Below are positions 44,959 through 56,675 of a DNA stretch of 64,000 bases, one piece after another. The notes under the pieces are model-generated. The model saw only the letters and a list, made by a program, of their open reading frames with translations. It had not been told where the DNA came from and ran no database searches. The stretch is from Cerrena zonata (taxonomy: Eukaryota > Basidiomycota > Agaricomycetes > Polyporales > Cerrenaceae). The stretch spans positions 372,001-436,000 of the forward strand of contig JASBNA010000019.1 in assembly GCA_038087015.1 (NCBI GenBank), read 5' to 3'. Position numbers and translations under genes: made by a program. Position 1 is the first letter of the stretch; every line of letters begins with the position of its first letter.

Positions 44959-46941
44959 ATGTCACGATTTGTGAGATCATCAAAATATCGGTGAGAGCCT
45001 TGTCATATCGCATACAGTGTGTTACCAAGCCTGCTCACAGAGGAAGAATCCAGACACGTCTTCGGACAACAGGGAAAGAAGGAATATGGCATAGATAACG
45101 TCAAAGTTACCAATAGTGCTTGGGACACTAATGTCATTTCGTGCTCGGGAGTAAGTAACCCGCCCATAGCTAGTGTAGTTGGGAGATCTAACATACATAA
45201 TGCATACAGAAATACGTCAGTATTAATTGGAACGCATCCGGAGGAGGGGCCTTCGCTATTCTTCCTCTACCCTCACCCTTCAGCCCTCTACCACACAATT
45301 GCCCCACTAAACTCCCAGATCTCGTCCCACTCGCCCGCAGCCACACCGCAGCCGTCCTTGACACTGACTGGTCACCATTCAACGACTCGATTGTAGCATC
45401 CGGAGGCGAAGATGGCAAAACGATGATCTGGCAGGTCAACCCATCTTCCTTTGACGGATGGGGTAACGAGGGCTGGGAACCTCAAGATTTCGATCCTGTG
45501 CTTCGCATCGATGCCTCACCACGAAGAGTTGGCCAGGTTGTTTGGCATCCCACTGCCGAACACGTCCTCGCAACAGCTACTGGTGATCATGTTGTCAAGC
45601 TGTGGGATATCGGTAGCCCTGAACAACCGCGAAACGTCCTTGGTGGACACGGCGACGCTATTCAATGTGTTGCATTCAACCCATCTGGCACCCTCGTTGC
45701 GACTACCTGCAGAGATAGGAAGCTGAGGATATTTGATCCTCGTGCTGGGGGTGAGCCGGTTCGTGTTGCCGATAGTCACGGTGGTATCAAGGTGCGTGTG
45801 TTCTTTCGTCATCTTTGTTGACCGAGTATTAACTTTATATACTTATATACTCACAGGGCGCCCGCGTTGTTTGGATGGGTGACAAGGATAACGTTGCAAC
45901 TACTGGTTTCAGCAAGATGAGCGATCGTCAAGTCGGTATTTGGGAAACTGGTGGTCTAACGAACATGAAGATGACCACTATTGACCAAACTTCTGGTGTC
46001 CTTATGCCTTTCTGGAGCGATAACAACATCCTCTTCCTAGGTAAGAATATTCTCTTTTTCTCCAGAGAGCTCTATTGATTCTTATGTTACAATAGCTGGC
46101 AAAGGGTGAATACAATTTACCTCGCGTGACTCCAAATATGACATACTAAACATTTATGCTCACCTCAGCGACGGCAATATCCGATACTTCGAGTGGGAAA
46201 ATGAATCACTTTACCCTCTGGCAGAGTACAAATCTTCTGATCCTCAACGTGGAATGTGCTTCCTCCCTCGTCGCTCACTTAACGTGTCCGACTGTGAGAT
46301 TGCACGTGCTTACAAGGTCGCTGCCTCGTCGATTGAAGCTATCGCCTTCATCGTCCCTCGTAAGGTACGACTATTTCCAGCTGTCAAGTAATTCCAGATA
46401 ATTAAGTAGCGATATAAACAACAGAGTGACTCCTTCCAATCTGACATCTATCCTCTTGCCCCTTCATCCGAGCCCGCTCTCACTGCAGGCGAATACTTCT
46501 CTGGCAAGACCGCCCCACCCAAGCTTGTTAGTCTTGAAAACGGCGCTATCTCTACAGGGCCTGTCTCGTCCCCTCTTCCGACCACCCCTGCGCCGACCAA
46601 GATCGCCAGCGCCCCTGCCCCCGCTCCCGCTCCTGCACCGACACCTATCGTACCTCCTCCTATCGCCCAGACAAGATCAGAGCCTAGTCCGGCAGTTGCT
46701 TCGCCTGTTGTCAGGGCTCCTTCAAGCGCGGTTGATGTATGTTTTCTTTTGATTGCATTCAGCGCGTATTCGTGACTTACTGACTGTACCCTAGGATTCT
46801 GCTGTTGCTTCCATCAAGGAAGAAAACGCACGTCTCAATGCTGAGCTTCGTGAATCTCGTGAAAAGATTCGCAATTTGGAGTTGCAGCTCGAGACCTTCA
46901 AGGCAAACGCTCGCAAAGCTGCCGCCTTGTTGGAAGGTTGA
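44959..46941 (+). CDS. CRN1: Coronin (actin-binding WD-repeat protein)
   Basis: Coronin binds F-actin, crosslinks filaments and regulates Arp2/3. Eight exons (44959-44990, 45018-45150, 45210-45791, 45857-46040, 46096-46105, 46169-46364, 46425-46736, 46795-46941) encode 531 residues, all phases consistent. Landmarks: N-terminal MSRFVRSSKYRHV, WDTNVISCS, KYVSINWNASGGGAFAILPL, WD repeats (VKLWDIGS, LRIFDPRAGG), MPFWSDNNILFLAGKGDGNI, the conserved FLPRRSLNVSDCEIARAYK, a Pro/Ala-rich linker and a C-terminal coiled coil (EENARLNAELRESREKIRN). Exon 5 is only 10 nt (46096-46105) and completes the conserved LAGKGDGN, so it must be spliced in. Complete gene, high certainty. Confidence 0.95.
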
Positions 46942-47584
46942 TAGGAAAGATAATGAAATTCGGACTGATTGGTTGATTGGTTGACTAGCGAACGTCCGGC
47001 TGGGATATGATACTGCATAGACGGAGGAAGTGCACACAAATTATTGTACGGTAAGAGGAGCGTTTTGGAGAAAATAATAATATGTGATACCACACCTTGA
47101 GACGGGAAAAATAAACGGCAATATTCAAGTGATGAACAAATGCTCATGTTCTTTACAAAATATAGCCATGAAAATTGAAGACTATCGGCAAACGAGTATA
47201 ATGAAAAGTGGTCGACATCTCCTTCATTCTTTTCATGTTATTTAGCTAGCAATCCGCCCATTTAGCACCAGTCAAGACTCCAAGTCTGATCAATTGTACT
47301 CAACTAGTAGAAAGTACATTACTTCAACCATTATTCAAGTTCGGTACTGATTGCTGATTACCAACGTCCCTGAAGTTACCACTTAGGGAGGTGCTTGCTT
47401 ATGTGGTTGTAGTTGGATCGACAAGCGATCATAAAAGCGTATAATAGGATTTTTGTATCTGGACCAGTATAAATACATTCTCAAGTAACAGCAGCGATTA
47501 TTGAGTCGCCAGTATTCAATATTAACTTGAATAAACTCGCTTCAAGATAGACATAAGGAAATTCCTTCACCGATTATACGCTCA
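46942..47584. other. Convergent intergenic region
   Basis: About 640 bp of AT-rich DNA between the convergent ends of the coronin and GRDP genes. No feature seen. Confidence 0.4.
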
Positions 47585-50443
47585 TCAACAACCACCTCCT
47601 CCACCTCCACCACCCCCTCCGCATCCACCACCCCCGCCTCCCCCGCCTCCCCCACCTCCGCCACAACCTCCCCCACCTCCACTGCCTCCTCCGCCGCAAG
47701 CTGCTCCTCCTCCGCTACCTCCTCCTCCGCAACCACCACCTCCACCACCACTTCCACCTCCTCCACCTCCTCCACAGCCGCCGCCCGCGGAAATACTACC
47801 GCAACCACTACCCCCACAGGTGCTCCCACATCCCCCTCCCCCTCCTGCCCCTGCCCCTCCTGCCCCTCCCCCGACGCCGCGCCCAGCTCTCGAGTGCCCA
47901 GCTCTCGAGTGCCCACTCCATACACCGGCCGAGCAATTGCTACCCGCGCGACAAGCCCCAGCACCCTGTAAAGCCTTGTTAGCGTCAGAGCAAACACGGA
48001 TAACACGATATAGCTTACTACTGCGCATGTACTTCCACTATATCCGGAGCCTCCAGCCATACAACCGGCCGTCCCAGTAGCTGTTGTACCGCATGAAAAC
48101 ACAGGAGGCAAATAAAACGGTACAGGATATAGGAATGCAGCCTGATGCGAAAGCCCCCTTTCGTATACCGCCTTATCCATTTTGCCTTGCTGTACGCGTT
48201 TGGCATCACGTTCACGCCTGTGATCAAACTTTCGGAGTCGGTCTTCTCGAGAGGCCTTTAAGCTGAATAGTCGTCTCGGAGCCTCTATTGAGTTATGTTC
48301 ACTGGGGTGTGTAGCAGAGAGTGCATCTGGATGAGCAGGAGGAGACAGAGGGCTGTTAGTAGGAGGATTTGAGCTGCTCAGTCTATTAGCGAGTTTCGCC
48401 AGTTTCTGGCCAATTGTGTCTCCTGGAAGTGGACAACCACAATGTGTGTACGGGACCCCAAATCGTTCCTACATAGATAGTTAATTTTAAGCGAGAAATA
48501 CAAAGCAATACAAAGCTGAACGATTGTACTGCGGAAAGCCTGTACTGACCTGCCATGCACGACATGTGATATCGAACGCATTGGCAAGATAATTCTGCTC
48601 AATCTTGTCGTCACTGTTAAGATACGTCAACGTATTTCATAAGTCATTGAAATTGATAGGATCTATGTGATGACGTACTGATCAACGAGACGTTTAATAT
48701 ATTTCAAGCATTGGTCTACATATCTCTTACCCATCATCTGGTGGGTATGCCATGCTAAATCGATATCTAAAGTAGGGACAAACAATGACATTGTGGGCGA
48801 GGAAGTCATCAAATCCAAGAATCTTTACAGTGAAATACGAGAATCATGAGATCTTGTTATGGACATATAATACCAGAAAATGAGCATACGTACGCATGAT
48901 AACGCGCTATAGCGTGTGTCAACACCACTTCATCCACAGGATCATCAAAGTAAGAAGATCTAGTCCAACCAAAGTCATGCATTTTGTCAATGAATGACCC
49001 TTGGCGCAGGACCGCCGACACAAGTTCGACAGAATAGGGACGGTCATCGATATAAGCACTCAAGATGCGCACTTGCCTAATGTCATCCATGAGAACGTAT
49101 ACATTGCTATCATGGATTTAGAATAGGATACACACCTCTGCGGGTGAGGTACAAGATCAGTAATTGGGATACGTAACATCGATAATGAGCCGTTGGTACG
49201 ACGAAGTACTTCGGAACGTGCTTCAGAGAAACTCGTTGTAAGCTATAGAATTCACTCTCAGTCTCTGTAGCAGAGTGGAGAAACTTCTAATGCTTACCGG
49301 GCTCAGTTGGACGAAAAGTCGCCTGTATGTAAGCGCATTCTTCAATTTCAAGGCGGGTTGAGTGTTCTTAGGAATGACAGGGGTTGTTAAAGTTCCCCTA
49401 ATGACACTTGTCAATATGCGACTAGAGGTGACCAATAGAGTGACTTACGCAATGAAGCCTTTGTAATTTGCTGGTAATTTCCCCAACTCAACTGGGGTAT
49501 AAAGATCTTCTGTGAATTTAGAAATAGCAAGAATGGCTTTCGTGATGCTCTTGGTGCATCCAGTACAATTTATGGTAAACTTAGTTTGAAGATATCCGGT
49601 GTCTGTCGACGTAACCAGAGCTAAAGGACTGTGAGTTGATGTGTGAGTTTAGATAAAGTATGATACATACGAGCTAGGAATTGTTTCGAGCAAAATGGGC
49701 ATGTAATCCACCTGCTCTCCAGCTGCGATGCAGACGATATTGGATCGAACTCTGTTCCCGTAAGTTTCCTCCATTCAGCCATACGGTCAGCTAATGGTAC
49801 ATGGAGATTGATGTCACCAATTCGCTCCTGCAAATATTTCTTCAGTGAACGGATATGTGATGTCTATGTTTGAACATACAAGAGCGGCAATGAGACGATC
49901 ACCGAGCCCTTTCAAAACACTCATTTGGGGAAGACGTGTGCAGTCTTCGCAGTACCACCTATAAGGGCATGTTAGTAACTCTCCTTTCGTGCGAGGAATG
50001 AATAAACCTCACATTGGGTTGAGGGTATAAGCGTGCCAGACCATCATGACATCCAGAGGAGGAAGTTCTGCATCTATCCATTGTTGTAGGTCAACGCGTT
50101 CATTCATTGTTCGTACCCATAGGTCAAACCTACTATATCCGTTAGCTATACCGAAGAGAAAATGTACTGTGACCCACCTCTCCACAGCAAGGCCCACGAA
50201 CCAACTCCATCGTTTATCCTTATCCATAAATGCAATCATTGAAGGAAGTTCGCTTTCCGGTAAAGCTTGTACTTGCGTTCTCAATTCTTTGAAAGCACGT
50301 AGGAGGGAAAGATGGGCTTTTAATTGTTTGATCGTTACTAGCGGACGGTCTAAAACCTTAGAGCCAATGGTATATGTCGCCGTCGGGACATTATGGGACG
50401 GATGGGTTCGCACACCTACTACAGCGGCACTGGCTTCTGACAT
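47585..50443 (-). CDS. Glycine-rich domain protein (GRDP / DUF1399 family)
   Basis: Multi-exon gene starting at ATG 50443; early exons are 50443-50178, 50129-50013, 49958-49880 and from 49827. The family core is clear: IKQLKAHLSLLRAFKELR, RWSWFVGLAVER, then LPPLDVMMVWHAYTLNP and WYCEDCTRLP. A zinc-knuckle-like CPFCSKQF, a region with ERFGVPYTHCGCPLPGD and a helical RREDRLRKF-type stretch follow. The C-terminus is an extreme Gly/Cys-rich tail of about 110 residues (exon from about 47967), with the duplicated HSRAGHSRAG. GRDP proteins are widespread in fungi and plants; their biochemical role is poorly known. The middle exons (49.5-48.1 kb) are readable but were not all assigned exact borders. 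Confidence 0.82.
47587..47880 (-). repeat. Low-complexity GGN/Gly-Cys coding tract
   Basis: The plus strand is almost entirely C, T and occasional A/G in CCNCC triplets, coding on the minus strand for glycine runs punctuated by Cys, Ser and Ala. Strand-asymmetric and prone to length change. Confidence 0.85.
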
Positions 50444-50929
50444 TGGGGAAGAGTGGCAGATCACGCACTTGGGATACCTTCGACTATTTATATTCAAAAC
50501 GTCTCTCTAAACACATACAGTCAGTCAGTAGTGCTTAATCATCTTGGCAATGCCTAGGACGTACCTAGATAATCATATGAGGCAGTGTACTTGACAGGTA
50601 ATTGTCTCATGACCATGCTGACTGTTATAACATTGCACCGCTCTCGTGAGTACCTGTACCAAAATCAAATTGAGTACTGGCTAAGCCCAGTAGGAAGTTC
50701 CATTTGTTCCGAGGTAACACGGAATGACCCATGTCTCATCCTCTGTCAACGGACATGATGTGATATTGACTGGATATGGATTCAAGTACGCAGATATGCA
50801 GCGTATAATCAGTATACTGCCAGTCGAAATGCTCATTAGCCAATGTCTCTACACATGTCAAGTTAGAACTCACCAAATCTCTATAATAAGCAGGAAATAT
50901 CTGAAGATCGAAGTCTCCAGGTAAGTGTT
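50444..50929. other. Intergenic, nothing recognised
   Basis: Between the GCV1 3' end and the GRDP start, both on the minus strand. No coding or RNA feature seen. Confidence 0.4.
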
Positions 50930-52574
50930 CTAAAGTCCCCTGAAATACTTGGGCTGTATAAACGGCATAGGCGTCACGACAGCCTTCCTGAGTTTGTTCC
51001 TGACCTCTACTTCCACTTCAGTACCCTTCTTATGGAATCCATTCTGAACGTAACCCATGGCAATGTTCTTGCCAAGCGATGGGGATGGGATTCCAGATGT
51101 TACCGAGCCTGTACAAGCACGAATATAGCCATTAGCTACTCGTTGAAGGAAAAGACGATTAGATGAGGTGTTTACCAATCTGTTTCTTCTCCCCAGATTC
51201 TATAATCTTAGCACCATGACGAGCAGGTGCACCGTCGACGATGAGACCTATTCTTCGTCGAGGAGGACCTTCTTTCAGGTGTTTACGGACTCCTTCGGCA
51301 CCGATGAAGTTTCCAGACTCCCTTCGCTCCTTGCCTATTAGTAGACAACCAGTCAGCAAAAACTTGAGTTCATCGAAAGGCTATGTACGTAAACAACGAA
51401 CCAATGACCCAAGTAAGACCAGCCTCAACAGGAGTTGTGGTCTCATCTAGATCCTCGCCATATAGACACATGCCTGCCTCTAGACGGAGGCTGTCACGAG
51501 CTCCAAGACCGGTCAATTGAACAGGAGATTTTGAGAGCAATTTGGCTACTTCAGCTGTTTGGGAGGGTGGTATCGAAATCTAATGCACGGGCACTGAGTA
51601 AAGTAGAGACGGGGAGTAACATTAAGACACATACCTCAAACCCATCCTCTCCGGTGTATCCACCTCGCGCGACATGAAGATTGAACCCTTCGATAGGGAC
51701 AAAAGCAGACTTTCCGAATGTCAATTCCTTCAAGTCAAACGAAGTCAAATTCTGGAGGTAAGAAGCGGCTTTGGGTCCTAGACGTAATCTTAATTGAACT
51801 TGTCTCTTGTACAGGAGCTTATAAAACATACCTTGTAGCGCGAGCAATCCCCACCCCTCTAAGACCTCATGTTGAACCTGACCTTCTGTCTTGGCTCTCT
51901 CTGAACTGTTCCATTCTTCAAGCTTCTCTTTGAACCAGGAAAGGTCCTTTTCGCGTCTTCCGGCGTTAGTTACAACGTAAAATGCATCCTCAGCATGTTT
52001 GGTAATGATAGTGTCATCGATGATTCCACCTTGCTCATTGAGGAGTACAGATAAAGTGGATGAATAAGGTGATAGGGACGTAAGAGATGAAGGAGTGAGC
52101 CATTCGAGGAAAGCTGATGCGCCGGGCCCGAGGAAACTGTCAAAACGTCAATGAGACAGCATTCAACGATACGGAAAGTTAGGCTCACTTCGACTGGACC
52201 ATATGACCGACGTCGAATAAACCAAGAGTTTGTCTGACATAATGATGGCTTGCGACTACGAACCCGAATTTGAATAACTTTCTTTGTAGGTACCACAGTG
52301 CAAGACTCACCTGCTCCTACACTTCCGTAAGATAGCGGCATCGAGTAGCCCGCAAATGGTACCATTTTGGCGCCATTTTCAACATGAAAGTCATATAACC
52401 CAGTTTTTTTCAGCTACATTGGTGAACAACATGAGTGAAATGTGTGAGGTTCAATCGGTACAGACGTACCTCTCCGGAAGCGGTCGCAAAGGAACGTAAC
52501 CGGAGCGCACATCTTGTGCTCTTCCACGACGAGCTACGCGCTGTTGCAAGAACTACTCTGCTACCTGCCTGCAT
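50930..52574 (-). CDS. GCV1: Glycine cleavage system T protein (aminomethyltransferase)
   Basis: The T protein transfers the aminomethyl carbon from lipoylated H protein to tetrahydrofolate, releasing ammonia, in the mitochondrial matrix. Exon 1 (52574-52470) encodes an Arg/Ser/Ala-rich targeting peptide. Exon 2 (from 52413) starts [20 protein letters not shown] with GYSMPLSYG. After the next splice comes [11 protein letters not shown]. Later exons give [32 protein letters not shown], a C-terminal domain ([19 protein letters not shown]) and [17 protein letters not shown], all standard GCVT blocks, and end QPKYFRGL. The gene has multiple introns; not every inner junction was fixed. Gene order and integrity look normal. 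Confidence 0.92.
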
Positions 52575-52898
52575 CTCTGGGTGTATGTGTTGAAGGTCGA
52601 CGAAAGAGGGACAACAAGCAAGGTCGTTCTACTCGCGGACGAAGACGTAAATCGGCACTCCGCGCGGAACTAGACCACTCTTCTCCGCTTGACCACCATT
52701 ATCCCTGGTCTGCAGATACTTTGTCGCTGAAAGTATTACATTTCGTCCTGTAGGAACATTGCTTTCTTAAGGAGGTATGTGTTTTGGAAATAGAACGACA
52801 GTATCATCTTTGTGTATCTCTACGGTAACACGGCGCCCAAACATTTCTAAATTTTCAGGACAGTGTCTTGACAAGTTTAACCGCAACCAACATACGCT
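52575..52898. promoter_or_regulatory. Divergent promoter region
   Basis: About 320 bp between the divergent GCV1 start and the start of the F-box-associated-like gene. A plus-strand frame here overlaps GCV1 exon 1 and is a shadow. No specific motif recognised. Confidence 0.3.
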
Positions 52899-54266
52899 AT
52901 GTCCATAGCTCCTTCTCACATGATCCAAGGAGGCGAACTTCGTTCATACGATCACCCTTTTATTGTAACAGCTTCATATAAGGAGCGAGACAAGTCCGAG
53001 GGGGTCCCACTTGGAAAGAAATCACTTGATATTTGGAAGTACAACGACCACACCACCAAACCGATATACATCTCCACCCTACAAGGGGACTTCCCTGACA
53101 AACTTGGACTCACTGTTTTCATAAACAACTATTTGTCCATTACGAGTCCCTCCGTCGATCACAAAAATTGTCTTCTTGTCTATCGAATCGAAGATGGCGT
53201 TCTTACTAGTTGCATGACTCTCGATGGAGCCAGCGGCGACCGTGTTCCGTCGAACTTTCCAGACCAGAGTCAAGTATACCATCTGCCTACCATCCAGCCC
53301 GGCGATGCTGCCTATCTAGCATCTGCGAATGGACTCATCGCAGTCTTCAGAATTGGGCCCCACTTCAAGGCAGAAGATACTATAGTTGAGGTGTACGGGA
53401 TTTCGGATGACGGGAAGTTTGTCCTGAAGAATGAACTCCACCTTAACTCTGATCACCCTCTCGTATTATCCTGGAGTCCTACAACCTGGCAGACGCCACA
53501 TCTAATCCATCTGTCAGAGACCGAATTTGTGGGTTCAATACAAACCATGATGTCCATTTCCTACGTTGGACCTTAGAACCTATCACCCACCAGCCCAGCT
53601 ATACGCGACTCCGTGCTTCGCTCGAAGTAGACAAAGACGAGGAAGAGCTATATGCCAGCTCGTTAAAAGCTAACGTCTACTTCTCCTCTCTAAGTGCTTT
53701 CATCACTGCCCACGAAGAAGGTTACGCTGTAGAAGAAAGTTCCCCTTCCACAAGCATTCGTTCTATCGACGCTAATACACTGGAACTCAACTGGTGTACA
53801 TCACTCGATCATGGTATCCTTAGTCTGGATGCCTACGAGCCTCTTGGATTGTTGATCGTGTTCGGTAGAGATCAAGTTACATTTTATATCAATGTTCTTG
53901 ATCTTCAGACAGGTGCGGTTCGTCGAGTGAAAGAGGCAGAATCGGCCACGAGTTTCCCCATAGTTCGCGTGTCTCCGGAAGGGGAGCTTACCCTGGTTAG
54001 ATACGACGGCGAAATCGTGGTGATCCTCCTCTCCGACTTCGCTGAACATGGTTATCCCTTCTCAGAGGACTCAGAGGATTCAGATTCGGAGGATACCAAA
54101 ACTGATGTTCATGACGAGCACGTTATTGCGCATATCCTTCCATTTGACCTACCAAGTAGAGAGTGTGAGAAAGCTTGTGAGAGATATTAGGTCAGTTCGT
54201 CTTTTGTTGGAAATGGGGTGCTGCTACTCGGTGATCGTCATGGGACGAACTACGCCATCGTAAATT
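52899..54266 (+). pseudogene. Beta-propeller-like protein of F-box type, frame-broken
   Basis: ATG at 52899 opens 225 codons with beta-rich, WD-like content (SLDIWKYNDHTTKPIYISTL, HPLVLSWSP). The frame stops at 53574, but a second frame is open from about 53460 to 54190 and continues in sense (NHDVHFLRWTLEP, LDAYEPLGLLIVFGRDQVTF). One missing G in a GGG run near 53536 would join them. At the 3' end the frame breaks again: coding-like VRKLVRDIRSV is in a third frame, followed by VLLLGDRHGTNYAIVNW back in the second. The region resembles the C-terminal part of basidiomycete F-box proteins, without the F-box. Either a decaying gene or indel-affected sequence. Confidence 0.5.
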
Positions 54267-54900
54267 GGAGGTAATATGTATACGATTTTCACACTTATGC
54301 TTCCCAACGACTTCTAGTTTGGTAGACCATGATTACAAGTCTTGAACACATCAACAGACTTAATAATTAGTTTTTGGCGTCCTAACGAAGGTTATTAAAT
54401 CCCCTTTCCAGACACCACTAGAGGTGCAGGAACGTTCTCTAGGAAACCATGTTGGAATTCCGAAGTCATTGCCGCTTTAAGGCATTCAATGACAAATATG
54501 GGAATTTCCCACAAATACAATAGGCAGGTAACTCACATTCTGCTAAGCTTACTACGGAGTACTGGGAAGATGGATATCCTTCATGGTCGTTTCTAAAGTA
54601 TTCTTTGAAATATATAATTGTAACAAAGAGACTAACGATACAGACACGATACAGACGTGACAATGCAGACATTATGGTACAAACAAAGTGAAAGGTCTAA
54701 ATGAAACATAGCAATGGATATGTGATGGGAGACGGTATATCGATGAACTGTCCGGGAGGCGAGAAAGATATAAGCACAAATGTAACCTGGAGGGAGCTAA
54801 AAATAACTAGGAGATTAACCGATAGAGAAACAGGTAGAGAGATAGAGACAGAGAGATAGGGACAGAGAAATGAAACGTTTAGAGAACAAGAGAGACAAGT
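54267..54900. other. Convergent intergenic region with GAGA tract
   Basis: About 630 bp, including a GAGATAGAGACAGAGAGATA-type purine tract at 54825-54870 just past the zinc-finger gene stop. No gene seen. Confidence 0.4.
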
Positions 54901-56675
54901 CTAAGAGAAACGGGAAGGATCAAGATCATAATCGTCGCGGGGAAGATATCCTGGACGGTAATGGTTGTAGAGGGAAGGGGGGATGGGAGTATCATCGTCA
55001 GCACTCGGGAGGGGCTGTCTGAAGTTATCGTAGACAGAGTACGACGATGACGATGTTGGCGAGATATTGGAGCTGAACTGCCAGGAATACGCGAGCGCGT
55101 CGCTTTCCGTGGGTCCAACGGGTGTCATAGATTGTGAGTATATGGTATCAGTGGGGGAGTACTGTCGCGAATCCGAGTTCTGTAAGGAGAACGCTGCCAT
55201 GTTCTCCTGGCCCGCATAACCAGAGGTCCAAGACGTAGGTTCCATCGTCGGGTAGGTAGGTTGTGGCGCGATGGGAGTGGTGTTGGCATACACATTATAG
55301 TAGGTATCGATAGGTGCCAAATATGGCGCCTCAGGCTGTCCGAACACTGAATCAGCTATGGAATCAAGGTGGGTCGATGGGGTGTGAAGGTATGTCGATG
55401 GGGTGTAAAGGTATGTCGATGGGGTGTAAAGGTATGTCGATGGAGTCTGAGGGTATGCCGAAAGAGTCTGAGGGTATGACAACGAAGACGACGATGACGA
55501 TGATGGCAACAGCGGCAACGACGGATGAGGATGGTGGAACGATGCTGATATAGCGGAGTCCTCTTCCCAGATGTCATCACATTGCCCGACAGAAGAAGAT
55601 GGCCCCGCCTCAAAGCTTTGGATGGTGTATGATGAGGATGTGTTATAGGCGGTCGAACACGGGGATGGTGATTGGTCGATAATGTCTGACGACGAGCTCG
55701 GTTGCAACAAAGAGTGGGGGTCGGAGTGAACGGGAGTGGTAGAAGGTGCTTCAACGCTTTCTGAAGACGACCCGGCGAGCCTGAAATTCGGTGACTCGGT
55801 TTGTTCATGTAGACGCAAGTGGAATGGGACGTTCAAGAAATCCAGAGCCTCCTCATACGTTGGCCGCTCTTTTCGCCACACAACGAAGTGAGCACCTGTA
55901 TCCCAGAGTGACTTTATCTCATCCTTTCTCGTAGGATTACGGTTCGGTATAAAGAAACCTGGCGTCATTCTGTTGGTGCCCCGTCCGGTGGGCAATGGCC
56001 TCCAGTGGAGGTAATGGTCCCGACGACAGTGACGGTTTATACTCCCTGGCTGTGTGGAGATGCCGCCACACTTGATCCATACAACAAGCCCCTCTTCTTC
56101 GATTATAGGATGCAGAACTTCACATATATAATGTTTCGGTTCGAGACAGTTTTTGCTAATGCAACATTAGTAAAAATCAATCAAAGTCTCAGTGTCATCG
56201 ACGTACTGATATTCCGCAAAGTGTTTCTCGATGTCGTCTACTTTGTCGAAGACGAGTGCGCATTTCTCCATTTTACTAGTATGCTTGCACTTCGTGTTCG
56301 CGTTGCACACAAAGCTGAAAGGGCGATGATGTGAGGACGGAGAGGATAACACTAGGTATGACGCCATGAGCTTACAGTTGGTCCTTCTTTGTGCACTCCG
56401 AGAGATGCTTCAGGAAAACACGTCGGTCTTCCATCCCCTTGTCTAAGCCGCAGGAAGCGCATCGATATGAGGCGATATCAAAGCACTCCTATAAGAGGAC
56501 AGCGCGTCGAAGTTAGTTGGGAAGTATTACTGTTAATAGGATGGGGAACTCTTACAACTCTTGGGGTGGTGGAGTCCTGATCATTGGATAATCTTTTCTT
56601 GGTTGGTTTTGATTTCTTCGTCGACCCCGAAGATTGACGATTTTCTTTGTATTTCTTGCCCCTATCTGCTGGCAT
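54901..56675 (-). CDS. Zinc-finger protein with low-complexity tail
   Basis: Four exons (56675-56556, 56488-56376, 56314-56207, 56155-54901) with consistent phases encode 531 residues. The basic N-terminus (RGKKYKENRQSSGSTKKSKP) resembles a nuclear signal. Cys/His clusters follow: YRCASCGLDKG...FLKHLSEC, FVCNANTKCKHTSKMEKC, HYICEVLHP...KCGG and HCRRDHYLHWRP, arranged like degenerate C2H2 fingers. The rest is Ser/Thr/Pro/Tyr-rich and disordered, with a tandem YLYTPST-type repeat at about residues 260-295. Probably a nuclear regulator specific to basidiomycetes; DNA binding is inferred, not shown. The ATG at 56675 sits just downstream of an ATG trinucleotide run. Confidence 0.75.
55372..55476 (-). 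repeat. 21-bp coding minisatellite, five units
   Basis: On the plus strand, five consecutive units of the form GTCGATGGGGTGTAAAGGTAT, the last two more divergent. In the zinc-finger gene they encode heptads of the STYLYTP type. Confidence 0.9.

Noticed and set aside
45188..45812. Minus-strand and out-of-frame plus-strand frames in the coronin gene
   Set aside because: They overlap the WD-repeat exons of coronin, whose splice model is fully consistent.
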